Under the pieces are notes generated by a model. The model made no database searches and was not told the DNA's origin. It saw only the letters and a list, made by a program, of their open reading frames with translations. Position numbers and translations under genes: made by a program. DNA of 32,994 bases from the NCBI RefSeq assembly GCF_002198655.1, contig NZ_MWLN01000226.1, forward strand, positions 1 through 32,994, read 5' to 3'. Below, in pieces: positions 16,131-24,917 of the stretch; positions within the stretch are counted from its first letter, which is position 1, and every line of letters starts with the position of its first letter. Source of the stretch: Kineosporia sp. A_224 (GTDB lineage Bacteria > Actinomycetota > Actinomycetes > Actinomycetales > Kineosporiaceae).

Positions 16131-16817
16131 TCAGGCGTCGGCGCCGTACAGCGCCGCGATGTCCTGCGAGCTCGCCCAGCCGCCGTAGGTCGGCCCCTGC
16201 GGCCAGCCCTCGGGCGAGTCCTGCCACTCCTCCCGCCGGCCGTAGGGCAGCAGGTCGATGAGCGCGAACGTGTAGCTGAGCTGCTCGGTGCCGCGGCCGT
16301 TCGTGTGCCAGGTGCGGTAGACCGTGTCGCCGTCGCGGAGGAACACGTTGACGGCGAACCCGCCTCCGGGAGGCGCGCCGACGTCCGTGCCGAACGGGCT
16401 GTTCGCCGTCGAGTACCAGGTCATGGTGTTCCCGACCCGCTCCTTGTACGCGAGGGCCTCGTCGATCGGCCCCTGCGTCACGACGACGAACCGGGCGTCG
16501 TAGCCGGCGAGCACCTCCAGCCGGGTGAACTGGGCGGTGAACCCGGTGCAGCCGCCGCACTGCCAGGTCTCGCCGGGGAACCACATGTGGTTGTAGACGA
16601 TGAGCTGGGACGCGCCGCCGAAGACGTCGGCGAGCCGCACCGGGCCCTCCTCGCCCTCGAGGGTGTAGTCGGGCATCCGGACCATCGGCAGGCGGCGGCG
16701 CTGCGCGGCGACGGCGTCGAGCTCGCGGGTCACCGCCTTCTCGCGGGTGCGCAGCGCGTCGAGGTCACGCTGCCACGTGGCGGCGTCGACGATCGGGGGC
16801 AGAGCGGTGGCGGACAT
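16131..16817 (-). CDS. DUF899 thioredoxin-like protein
   Basis: This 228-residue protein belongs to DUF899 (PF05988), a thioredoxin-fold family common in Actinomycetota and other soil bacteria. A helical start (about 12-42) is followed by the thioredoxin-like core YTLEGEEGPVRLADVF, LIVYNHMWFPGETWQCGGCTGF, with the redox pair C87-x2-C90. TWYSTANSPFGTDVG, GFAVNVFLRDGD and YRTWHTNGRGTEQLSYTFALIDLLPYGR are the family's usual blocks. The ATG at 16817 follows GAGGAGG. Residues suited to dithiol chemistry are present, but substrates are unknown. It is divergent from the oxidoreductase operon, 190 nt away. Confidence 0.92.
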   Translation of the reverse strand: MSATALPPIVDAATWQRDLDALRTREKAVTRELDAVAAQRRRLPMVRMPDYTLEGEEGPVRLADVFGGASQLIVYNHMWFPGETWQCGGCTGFTAQFTRLEVLAGYDARFVVVTQGPIDEALAYKERVGNTMTWYSTANSPFGTDVGAPPGGGFAVNVFLRDGDTVYRTWHTNGRGTEQLSYTFALIDLLPYGRREEWQDSPEGWPQGPTYGGWASSQDIAALYGADA

Positions 16818-16932
16818 GGTCCTCCTCGCCGGTCGGGGCAGGGTCGCTGGTCGCGACGTCCCCGTGCAGACCGGGGCCGGGCCGCCGACTCATCGGCCTG
16901 CCCGGCAGGCGTCCCGGGCCGTGCGCCGTCAC

Positions 16933-16976
16933 GGGACGATCGACCCGGGGACCGGTGGCACGACGGTGCCTAGGCT
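16933..16976 (+). promoter_or_regulatory. Candidate DosR/DevR-like box and -10 of the oxidoreductase operon
   Basis: GGGACGATCGACCC (16933-16946) matches 11 of 14 positions of the DosR/DevR core GGGACTWWAGTCCC and is nearly palindromic. A -10 box TAGGCT lies at 16971-16976 with no -35. The box centre is then about 43 nt upstream of the expected start, where DevR-activated promoters carry it. A short inverted repeat GGCAC/GTGCC (16957-16970) lies between. Whether the genome encodes DosR is not known from this window. Confidence 0.45.
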
Positions 16977-17007
16977 GGCCGCGCCCGCGCCGGACGGGAG
17001 GGTCCCC

Positions 17008-20000
17008 GTGTCCACACAGTCCACCGCTCAGTCGCCCGACCAGTCCCCCGAGAAGGCCGCCGCGCACCATCGGTATCCCGGTCTCCCTGCCGTCATCAAC
17101 GGCAACGGGGCGGTCGCCCACGTCATGTCGCACGTGTGCGGCGGCGTCATCGGGTACCCGATCACGCCGTCCACCGAGATCTCCGAGCTCTTCGAGGCCG
17201 CCAGGGCCCAGGGCGGGCTCAACGTCTGGGGCAAGCACCCGTTCTTCTTCGAGCCCGAGGGCGAGCACTCGGCGCAGAGCGGCGCGCTGGGCGCGGCGCT
17301 GACCGGCGGCCAGTTCATCTCCAACGCCTCGTCGAGCCAGGGCATCCTCTACGCGATGGAGTCGCACTACGTCACCGTCGGCAAGAAGATCGGCGGTTTC
17401 GTGCTCCAGGTGGCGGCGCGCGTCGTCTCCAAGCACTCCCTCAACGTCATGGCGGGCCACGACGACGTCTACGCCCTGCTGTCGTCGGGGTACACGGTCC
17501 TGTTCGGGGCCAACCCGCAGGAGGCCGCAGACCTCGCCGCGGTCGCCTACCGGACCTCGGCGCTGTCGCTGATCCCCGTCGCCAACGCGATGGACGGCTT
17601 CTCGACGAGCCACATGCTCAGCGAGGCGCTCATGCCGGAGCCCGAACTGCTCCGCGAGTACCTCGGCGACCCGGCCGGGCGGATCCCGGCGCCGACCGTG
17701 GCGCAGGAGATCCTCTTCGGCGCCAAGGGGCGCGTGCACCAGCTGAAGAGCTACCTGGACCGGCACTCCGGCGACCTGCGCCCGGAGCGCCTGGCCGCCC
17801 TCACCGACTGGCTCGACGCGAACGCGGGAGCCGTCGAGACCGACGGCGCCGGCGACCTCGTCGAGCAGACCACGCGCTGGGTGCCCGCCGACCTGCACGC
17901 GCAGTGGCGCCGGCAGTGGGTCAACGCGTTCGAGCGCGGCACCCGCCAGCTCGTGCCCGCGCTCGTCGACGTGAACAACCCCGGGCTGACCGGGCCGGTG
18001 CAGAACCAGCCGGACTTCCAGGCCGGGTCGGTGGACCACAGGACGCACTTCGCCGCCGCCGTCCCGGACCTGGTGCGGCAGGCGATGTCGGAGTACTCCG
18101 GGCTCACCGGCCGGACGTACGCCCCCGTGCACACGTACGGCTGCGACGACGCCGACTACGTCATGGTCGGGCTCGGGTCGGTGACGGACGACGTCCGCGC
18201 CGTCCTGCCGCACCTGCGCGCCCGGGGCCTCAAGGTCGGCCTGGTCGCCGTCAAGCTGCTCCAGCCCTTCCCCGAGGCGGAGGTCGTCGAGGCCCTGCGC
18301 GGCAAGAAGGCCGTCACCGTCCTCGAGCGGTCCGACCAGACCGCGCTCACGTCGTTCGTCACCCAGGCGCTCTTCCGGGCCCGGGAGAACGCCCGTACCG
18401 GCACCGACCGGCACCCGGGCGTGCCGCCCGCCGACGAGGTGCCGGTGCTGACGACCGCGATCTTCGGGCTCGGCGGTCACGACCTGCAGCCGCGGCACCT
18501 CGTCGCGGCGTTCGAGAACATGGCCGCCGGCGCCCCGGCACCGTTGGTGTACCTGGGCTCCCAGTTCTTCGACCCGGGCTCGCGGGGCCGGATGGCCGAG
18601 CTCCAGGACCGGCTGCGCGCCGCGTACCCGGAGACCGAGCTCATGGCACTGGAGACCGGGCCGAACCCGGCGCTGCTGCCGGAGTCGGCGATCCGGATCC
18701 GGTTCCACTCGGTCGGCGGCTACGGCACGATCGCGACCGGCAAGCTGCTCACCGACATCCTCGCGGGCGTCCTCGGCATGCACTCGAAGTCCGCCCCGAA
18801 GTACGGGTCGGAGAAGAGCGGCGCCCCGACGAACTACTACATCACCCTGAGCCCCGAGCCGGTGCTGCTGACGAACGCCGAGCTCGAGGACGTCGAGGTG
18901 GTCATCTCGCCCGACCACCGGGCGTTCATCCACACCAACCCGCTCAAGGGCCTCGTCCCGGGCGGCACGTTCATCCTGCAGTCGAGCCTGAGCAACGAGG
19001 ACGTCTGGCGCGAGCTGCCGTCGTACGCGCGCCGGACGATCCGCGAGAAGCGGATCCGGCTGCTCGTCGTCGACGCCTTCAGCGTCGCCCGGCGGCACGC
19101 CCCGACCTCGGACCTCGAGACCCGGATGATGGGCATCGCCTTCATCGGCTCGGTCGCCGCGCACGTCGACCGGGTGTCGGCGGGCGCCGCCGAGGAGGTC
19201 ATCCTCGACAAGGTCCACACCCAGATCGTCAAGAAGTTCGGCCGCAAGGGCGACGCCGTCGTCGAGGGCAACATGGCGGTGATCCGGGACGGCATCGCGG
19301 CCACCCGGGTCGTCGACCTCGACGCCCCCGAGCTGCTCGCCCTCGACGACAAGCCGTTGCCGCGGACGCTGCTCGTCGGCACCGGCGTCTCGGCGTCGAT
19401 GTGCTCGAGCACGACGGCCGCCGCGTCGAGCGGCCTGTTCGACCCCGCCTACTACGAGGACATCATGGCCCGGCCCTTCCGCGAGGGCACCATCGGCGAG
19501 GCGCCGGTGTTCCCGGGCGCGGGGCTCTTCATGCCCGCGGGGACGGCGGCCCGCAAGGACAAGGGCCTGTTCCGCAGGACGGTGCCGAGCATCGACGTGA
19601 GCACGTGCACCGGCTGCATGGAGTGCGCGCTCGTCTGCCCGGACGCCGCGATCCCGAACACCGTGCACGAGGTGCACGACCTGCTGCTCGCCGGGATCGC
19701 CGCGGTCGACGTCACCGACGCCCAGCGGGAGGCCCTGCGCAGCCTCGTCTACGGGCTCGCCGAGCGGGTCCGGGCGGCGCTGCGGACCGACACCGAGGGC
19801 CGCCCGTTCCACCGGATCGTGGCGGACGTGGCGGGCGTCGGCGACGACGACCCCGTGCTGGCCCGCAACGTGGCCGCGGTGGTCGAGGTGCTCGCCGGCT
19901 TCCCGGTCGCGCGCACCCGGCCGTTCTTCGACGCCCCGGAGAAGGTCTCCCCGGGCAGCGGCGCGCTCTTCGCCGCCACCGTCGACCCGTGGAAGTGCAC

Positions 20001-22059
20001 CGGCTGCCTGGAGTGCATCGAGGTCTGCGGCCCGGGCGCGCTGACGCCGACGGAGCAGGACGACGACGTGCTCGGCATGCTCCAGGAACGCTTCACGTTC
20101 GCCGCGACACTGCCGGACGCACCGACCCGGTTCCTCGAGGGCTCGACCTCCCCGGACGGCGACATCAAGCGCCTGCTGCTCGACCGCTCGAACTACTACG
20201 CGACGACCGGCGGCCACGGCGGGTGCCGTGGCTGCGGCGAGGTCACCGCGCTGCGGCTGCTCATGTCGGTCAGCCACGCCCTCGGCGCCCAGCGCCGTCG
20301 CGCCCACCTGCGCGAGCTCGACGCGCTGCTCCACGGGCTCGCCGCCAAGCGGGACGCCCTCGACCCGGCGGACACCGCGCGCCGGGACCGGATCTCGACG
20401 ATCGTCGCGGCCCTCGAACGGCGGCTGTACCTCTACGAGGCCGGCCCCACCGGCAACGGCCCGGCGTCCACGGTGATCGCGAACGCGACCGGCTGCAGCA
20501 GCGTGTACGCCTCGACGATGCCGTTCAACTCCTACACCGACCCGTGGGTGAACAGCCTCTTCCAGGACGCCCAGCCGCTCGCGAAGGGCATCTTCGAGGG
20601 TCTGTCCGCACAGCTCGTCCCCGACGTCCGGATGCTCCGGCTGGCCCGCCTCGAGCTCGAGGACGCCTACCGCGCCGACCTGCACGACCCGCAGCTGTCG
20701 ATGCTCTCCTGGGAGGAGTTCAGCACCGACGAGCTCGGGCTGCTCCCGACGGTGCTGACGATCGGCGGCGACGGCGCGAGCTACGACATCGGCTTCGGCG
20801 CGATGTCGCGGATCCTCGCCAGCGACACCCCGATGAAGGTCCTGGTGCTCAACTCCGGCGTGTACTCCAACACCGGCGGCCAGGCATCGACGGCGAGCTT
20901 CACCGGTCAGGACTCCGACCTGGCCCGGTTCGGCAGCGCCGCGACCGGCAAGCACGAGAACCGCAAGGAGCTCGGTCTGCTCGCGTCGTTCCACCCGCAC
21001 GTCCTGGTCTGCGCGACGAGCACGGCGTTCCAGGCGCACTTCCTGCGCAACGCGACCGAGCTGGTCACGTACACCGACGGCCCGGCCGTGATGGACGTCT
21101 ACACCCCGTGCGGGTCCGAGCACGGCGTCCCGGAGGCGGCGTCCAACGCGCGGGCCCGGCTCGCGGTCGAGAGCCGGATGAACCCGCTGTTCGTCCACGA
21201 CCCGCGCCGCGGGTCCTCCCCCGACGAGGCGTTCTCCATCGAGGGGAACCCGGACCCGGAGGCGGACTGGACGACGACCACGCTGCAGTACCTCGACGAG
21301 GACGGGGCCGTGCAGCTCATGACGACGCCGCTCACCCCGGCCGAGTTCGCGCTGGGCGAGACCCGGTTCAAGAAGCAGTTCCGCACCCTGCCGGCCGACC
21401 TGGAGCCGGTCGCCGTCCCGATCCACGAGTACGTCGACATGCCGTCCGGGCTGCGGGCCGGCACCGTCCCGTTCGTCTGGGCGACCGACGAGGACCGGCA
21501 CCTGACGAAGGTCGTGTGCTCGTCGTCCGTCGTCGGGCTCGTCGAGGAGCGGCGCCGGTACTGGCGGACGCTGCAGTTCCTCTCCGGGATGCACGAGACC
21601 CGGCTCGCCAGCGCGCACCGGGCCGAGCTCCAGCAGCTCCAGGCGCGGTACGAGGAGGCGGTCAGCCTGCGTGAGACGTCGCTCGACGACATCGCACGGG
21701 CGATGACCGAGCTCGCGTCGTCGACCGCCGTGCCGGCGGCCCCCGCCGCACCGGCCGGCCTGCTCGGCGGCCCGGCCCCTGCCGCCGCGGCGGCACCCGC
21801 GGCATCAGCAGGTGCGACCGTCCTGACGGCCGGACCGGTCTTCCTCGACCCGGCCGACGAACCGCTCTGCAACGACTGCGGCACCTGCTACCAGGAGCTG
21901 CCGCAGTTCTTCCAGAAGGCGACGGTCGTCATCGACGGCGAGGCGCGCACGGTGGCACGGATGATCCCCGGCGCCGTCGACACGGTCGAGGTCACCCCGG
22001 AGATCCGCAAGCGGATCGACCGCGTGCGGGCGAACTGCGACGCGGAGATCATCCGGTGA
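17008..22059 (+). CDS. Pyruvate:ferredoxin oxidoreductase-type 2-oxoacid oxidoreductase with extra C-terminal ferredoxin
   Basis: This enzyme (1683 residues) should decarboxylate a 2-oxoacid, probably pyruvate, onto CoA and pass electrons to ferredoxin centres. Domain order: alpha N-terminal domain (about 20-270, GGVIGYPITPSTE), domain II (about 355-520), gamma domain (about 565-760, SVGGYGTIATGK), a two-cluster ferredoxin (C867/870/873/877 and C997/1000/1003/1007), then the thiamine-binding beta domain (GGDGASYDIGFG, D1255; YSNTGGQ). C1073, C1076, C1163 and C1368 match the ligands of the buried cluster. Oddities: about 120 residues between the two ferredoxin motifs, some 60 extra between C1076 and C1163, and after an Ala/Pro-rich linker (about 1575-1605) a fourth module with C1621/1624/1627 and C1677. 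GTG at 17008 follows GGGAGG. It overlaps the next gene by 4 nt. The substrate is inferred. Confidence 0.92.
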   Translation: MSTQSTAQSPDQSPEKAAAHHRYPGLPAVINGNGAVAHVMSHVCGGVIGYPITPSTEISELFEAARAQGGLNVWGKHPFFFEPEGEHSAQSGALGAALTGGQFISNASSSQGILYAMESHYVTVGKKIGGFVLQVAARVVSKHSLNVMAGHDDVYALLSSGYTVLFGANPQEAADLAAVAYRTSALSLIPVANAMDGFSTSHMLSEALMPEPELLREYLGDPAGRIPAPTVAQEILFGAKGRVHQLKSYLDRHSGDLRPERLAALTDWLDANAGAVETDGAGDLVEQTTRWVPADLHAQWRRQWVNAFERGTRQLVPALVDVNNPGLTGPVQNQPDFQAGSVDHRTHFAAAVPDLVRQAMSEYSGLTGRTYAPVHTYGCDDADYVMVGLGSVTDDVRAVLPHLRARGLKVGLVAVKLLQPFPEAEVVEALRGKKAVTVLERSDQTALTSFVTQALFRARENARTGTDRHPGVPPADEVPVLTTAIFGLGGHDLQPRHLVAAFENMAAGAPAPLVYLGSQFFDPGSRGRMAELQDRLRAAYPETELMALETGPNPALLPESAIRIRFHSVGGYGTIATGKLLTDILAGVLGMHSKSAPKYGSEKSGAPTNYYITLSPEPVLLTNAELEDVEVVISPDHRAFIHTNPLKGLVPGGTFILQSSLSNEDVWRELPSYARRTIREKRIRLLVVDAFSVARRHAPTSDLETRMMGIAFIGSVAAHVDRVSAGAAEEVILDKVHTQIVKKFGRKGDAVVEGNMAVIRDGIAATRVVDLDAPELLALDDKPLPRTLLVGTGVSASMCSSTTAAASSGLFDPAYYEDIMARPFREGTIGEAPVFPGAGLFMPAGTAARKDKGLFRRTVPSIDVSTCTGCMECALVCPDAAIPNTVHEVHDLLLAGIAAVDVTDAQREALRSLVYGLAERVRAALRTDTEGRPFHRIVADVAGVGDDDPVLARNVAAVVEVLAGFPVARTRPFFDAPEKVSPGSGALFAATVDPWKCTGCLECIEVCGPGALTPTEQDDDVLGMLQERFTFAATLPDAPTRFLEGSTSPDGDIKRLLLDRSNYYATTGGHGGCRGCGEVTALRLLMSVSHALGAQRRRAHLRELDALLHGLAAKRDALDPADTARRDRISTIVAALERRLYLYEAGPTGNGPASTVIANATGCSSVYASTMPFNSYTDPWVNSLFQDAQPLAKGIFEGLSAQLVPDVRMLRLARLELEDAYRADLHDPQLSMLSWEEFSTDELGLLPTVLTIGGDGASYDIGFGAMSRILASDTPMKVLVLNSGVYSNTGGQASTASFTGQDSDLARFGSAATGKHENRKELGLLASFHPHVLVCATSTAFQAHFLRNATELVTYTDGPAVMDVYTPCGSEHGVPEAASNARARLAVESRMNPLFVHDPRRGSSPDEAFSIEGNPDPEADWTTTTLQYLDEDGAVQLMTTPLTPAEFALGETRFKKQFRTLPADLEPVAVPIHEYVDMPSGLRAGTVPFVWATDEDRHLTKVVCSSSVVGLVEERRRYWRTLQFLSGMHETRLASAHRAELQQLQARYEEAVSLRETSLDDIARAMTELASSTAVPAAPAAPAGLLGGPAPAAAAAPAASAGATVLTAGPVFLDPADEPLCNDCGTCYQELPQFFQKATVVIDGEARTVARMIPGAVDTVEVTPEIRKRIDRVRANCDAEIIR

Positions 22060-24917
22060 CCGCCGGCCCGCCGCCCGGGGGCCCGGCCGCCGACGCGGTC
22101 GGCCCCGAGGACCTGCGGCACTACCTCGACGCACGCAGCACCCTCGAGCAGACCCGCGCCCGCGTCGAGGTGCTCGAGCACTCCGAGCCGGTCGAGACCT
22201 TCAACCGGCAGCTCGACCTGCTCAAGCGGCGCCTCGTCGCGCAGCCGCAGGCCTTCCGCGAGCTGTTCATCGCCGACGGCATGCAGGCCGTCGCGCTGGA
22301 GTTCCGGCAGCCGGAGCTCGGCGACGACTTCGTCCGCGCCATGTGGGCGACCCTGCTGCGCGGCGACGACGCGGCCAAGGTGCTCATGCGGTTCGTCTGG
22401 GGCCTCAACCTCGGCATGAAGCGCAAGTTCGTCCGCGGGCTCGACCGCTGCCTCTCCGAGCGGTACCCGATGTTCGACGGGCTGTCCCAGGACTGGCCGG
22501 CGGGCAACAGCATCCCGCCCTACATCCGCGACGCGCAGGAGCGCGAGCACGACTTCGGGCTCGTCAACCAGGGGTACCAGGGCTACCTGACCCTCGGGTA
22601 CACCACTGCAGAGGTCGACCTGTTCGTCTGGCTGGAGGCGTTGCGGGACAAGCAGTGCGAGGAGAAGCCGTGCGAGATCGGCATCCTGCTCGCCGGCCGC
22701 AAGGAGCCCAAGGGCGGCTGCCCGGTAAAGATCCACATCCCGCGCGTCCTCGAGCTCGTCGGGACCGGCCGGTTCCGCGAGGCGATGGAGCTCATCGAGT
22801 CGGCCAACCCGCTGCCGGACGTCACCGGCCGGGTCTGCCCGCAGGAGCTGCAGTGCCAGGGCGTCTGCATCCAGAACAAGATGCCGATCGCGATCGGCCA
22901 GCTCGAGTGGTTCCTCCCCGAGCGCGAGAAGCGGCTGCACCCCGACGCCGCGACGGACCGGTTCGCCGGCCGGCGCGACCCGTGGGACGTCGCCGCCCGG
23001 CCGCCGGTGGCGATCGTCGGCTCCGGGCCGTCCGGCCTCATCAACGCCTACCTGCTCGGCGCCGAGGGCTTCCCGGTCACCGTGTTCGAGGCCTTCCACG
23101 CGCTCGGCGGCGTGCTGCGCTACGGGATCCCCGAGTTCCGGCTGCCCAACGACCTCATCGACGACGTGGTCGGCAAGATCCGGCTGCTCGGCGGCAAGTT
23201 CGTGCCGAACTTCGTCGTCGGCAGGACCGCGACCCTGGAGGAGCTGCGCGCGGCCGGCTTCTGGAAGATCTTCGTCGGCTCCGGCGCCGGCCTGCCGCGG
23301 TTCATGAACGTCCCCGGCGAGCACCTGCTCAACGTCATGTCCGCCAACGAGTTCCTCACCCGGGTCAACCTCATGCAGGGCCAGCGGGCGGACTACGAGA
23401 CCCCGCTGCCGGAGATCGAGGGCAAGCAGGTGCTCGTCATCGGCGGCGGCAACACCGCGATGGACGCCGCCCGCACCGCACGCCGCCTGGGCGGCGAGGT
23501 GACGATCGTCTACCGCCGCACGCAGAAGGAGATGCCGGCCCGCGTCGAGGAGCTGCACCACGCCCTCGAGGAGGAGATCGCGCTGTCCGTGCTGCGCTCC
23601 CCCGCCGAGTTCCTCGGCGACCCGGCGACGAACTTCGTCACCGGGGCCGTGCTCGACGTCATGGAGCTCGGCCGGCCGGACGCCTCCGGGCGGCGCAGCC
23701 CGGTCGTCACCGGCGCGCAGGAGACGGTCGTCGCGGACCTCGTCATCATGGCGCTCGGCAACGCGGCGAACCCGATCATCAAGGACTCCGAGCCCCGGCT
23801 GCACACCTCGAAGTGGGGCACCATCGACCTCGACCACGACGGGTCGCAGGAGACCACGCTGCCCGGTGTCTACACCGGCGGCGACGCCGCCCGCGGCGGG
23901 TCGACGGCGATCATGGCCGCGGGCGACGGGCAGGCGGCCGCCCGCGAGATCATCGGCGCGATCGACCTCGAGCCGGCCGTCGTCCGCGAGATGGTCGCGC
24001 GGGCCCGGGAGTACTCGGACGTCGCGGCGACGTCGCAGCGGATCCTGCACAAGGCCGAGCTGAGCGACGGGATCGACGAGTTCGTCGTCCACTCCCCGCT
24101 CGTAGCGCACGCCGCGCAGGCCGGCCAGTTCGTCCGCGTGCTGCCGTGGGAGCACGGCGAGCTGATCCCGCTGACCCTCGCGGACTGGGACGCCGACGCC
24201 GGGACGATCTGCCTCGTCGTCCAGGGCGTCGGGACGAGCAGCATCGAGATCAACCGGATGGCGGTCGGGGACTCGTTCGCCGGCATCGCCGGCCCGCTCG
24301 GGCGGCCCAGCGAGATCCACCGGTACGAGCCCGGGACGACGGTCGTCCTCACCGCCGGCGGCCTCGGGCTGCCACCGGTCTACCCGATCATGCGCGAGCA
24401 CCTGCGCGCGGGGAACCACGTCACCCTGGTCACCGGGTTCCGCAGCCGGGACCTCATGTTCTGGACCGGACCCGACGAGCGGGTCGGGCGGCTCCAGGCC
24501 GAGTTCGGTGACCTGCTCGACGTCGTCGTCACGACGAACGACGGCTCCTACGGCGTACCGGGCTTCGTCACCGGCCCGCTCGAGCAGCTGCTCGAGGCGA
24601 ACCGGCAGGGCGAGGGACGTCGCGTCGCCGAGGTGGTGACGATCGGCCCGCCGCTCATGATGCGTGCGGTGAGCGACCTGTGCCGGCGGTTCGGCACCCC
24701 GTGCGTGGCGAGCCTCAACTCGATCATGGTCGACGCTACCGGCATGTGCGGCGCGTGCATGGTTCCGGTCGTCGTCGACGGCAAGATGGTGCGCAAGCAC
24801 GCCTGCATCGACGGCCCGGAGATCGACGCCGCCATCATCGACTGGGACAAGTTCCTCCCGCGGTTCGGCCAGTTCCGCAGCCAGGAGCAGCGGAGCCGGG
24901 CCCAGCACGGGCTGTGA
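22056..24917 (+). CDS. NfnB-NfnA-like fusion: ferredoxin:NADP(H) oxidoreductase
   Basis: This is a 953-residue single-chain flavo-iron-sulfur protein. Residues 1-190 are an unrecognised helical domain. Then come a GltD/NfnB-type part, with a cysteine-rich Fe-S domain (C201, C206, C222, C261, C267, C271), FAD motif GSGPSG (322-327), NADP motif GGGNTAMD (463-470) and the second FAD motif GGD (D610), and an NfnA/PyrK-type ferredoxin-NADP reductase part (about 655-953). Its end carries the 2Fe-2S ligands D893, C898, C901, C917; the Asp and first two Cys are spaced as in Thermotoga NfnA, the last loop is four residues longer. In Nfn these are two subunits. Starting at GTGA over the previous stop, it is the probable electron outlet of that enzyme. 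Bifurcation versus simple reduction is undecided. Confidence 0.9.
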   Translation: MTAGPPPGGPAADAVGPEDLRHYLDARSTLEQTRARVEVLEHSEPVETFNRQLDLLKRRLVAQPQAFRELFIADGMQAVALEFRQPELGDDFVRAMWATLLRGDDAAKVLMRFVWGLNLGMKRKFVRGLDRCLSERYPMFDGLSQDWPAGNSIPPYIRDAQEREHDFGLVNQGYQGYLTLGYTTAEVDLFVWLEALRDKQCEEKPCEIGILLAGRKEPKGGCPVKIHIPRVLELVGTGRFREAMELIESANPLPDVTGRVCPQELQCQGVCIQNKMPIAIGQLEWFLPEREKRLHPDAATDRFAGRRDPWDVAARPPVAIVGSGPSGLINAYLLGAEGFPVTVFEAFHALGGVLRYGIPEFRLPNDLIDDVVGKIRLLGGKFVPNFVVGRTATLEELRAAGFWKIFVGSGAGLPRFMNVPGEHLLNVMSANEFLTRVNLMQGQRADYETPLPEIEGKQVLVIGGGNTAMDAARTARRLGGEVTIVYRRTQKEMPARVEELHHALEEEIALSVLRSPAEFLGDPATNFVTGAVLDVMELGRPDASGRRSPVVTGAQETVVADLVIMALGNAANPIIKDSEPRLHTSKWGTIDLDHDGSQETTLPGVYTGGDAARGGSTAIMAAGDGQAAAREIIGAIDLEPAVVREMVARAREYSDVAATSQRILHKAELSDGIDEFVVHSPLVAHAAQAGQFVRVLPWEHGELIPLTLADWDADAGTICLVVQGVGTSSIEINRMAVGDSFAGIAGPLGRPSEIHRYEPGTTVVLTAGGLGLPPVYPIMREHLRAGNHVTLVTGFRSRDLMFWTGPDERVGRLQAEFGDLLDVVVTTNDGSYGVPGFVTGPLEQLLEANRQGEGRRVAEVVTIGPPLMMRAVSDLCRRFGTPCVASLNSIMVDATGMCGACMVPVVVDGKMVRKHACIDGPEIDAAIIDWDKFLPRFGQFRSQEQRSRAQHGL

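Noticed and set aside
16765-21618. 1617-codon open frame on the minus strand opposite the oxidoreductase gene
   Set aside because: Shadow frame caused by G/C at third positions; product is low-complexity Arg/Asp/Gly/Val with no motif, while the plus frame has complete domains.
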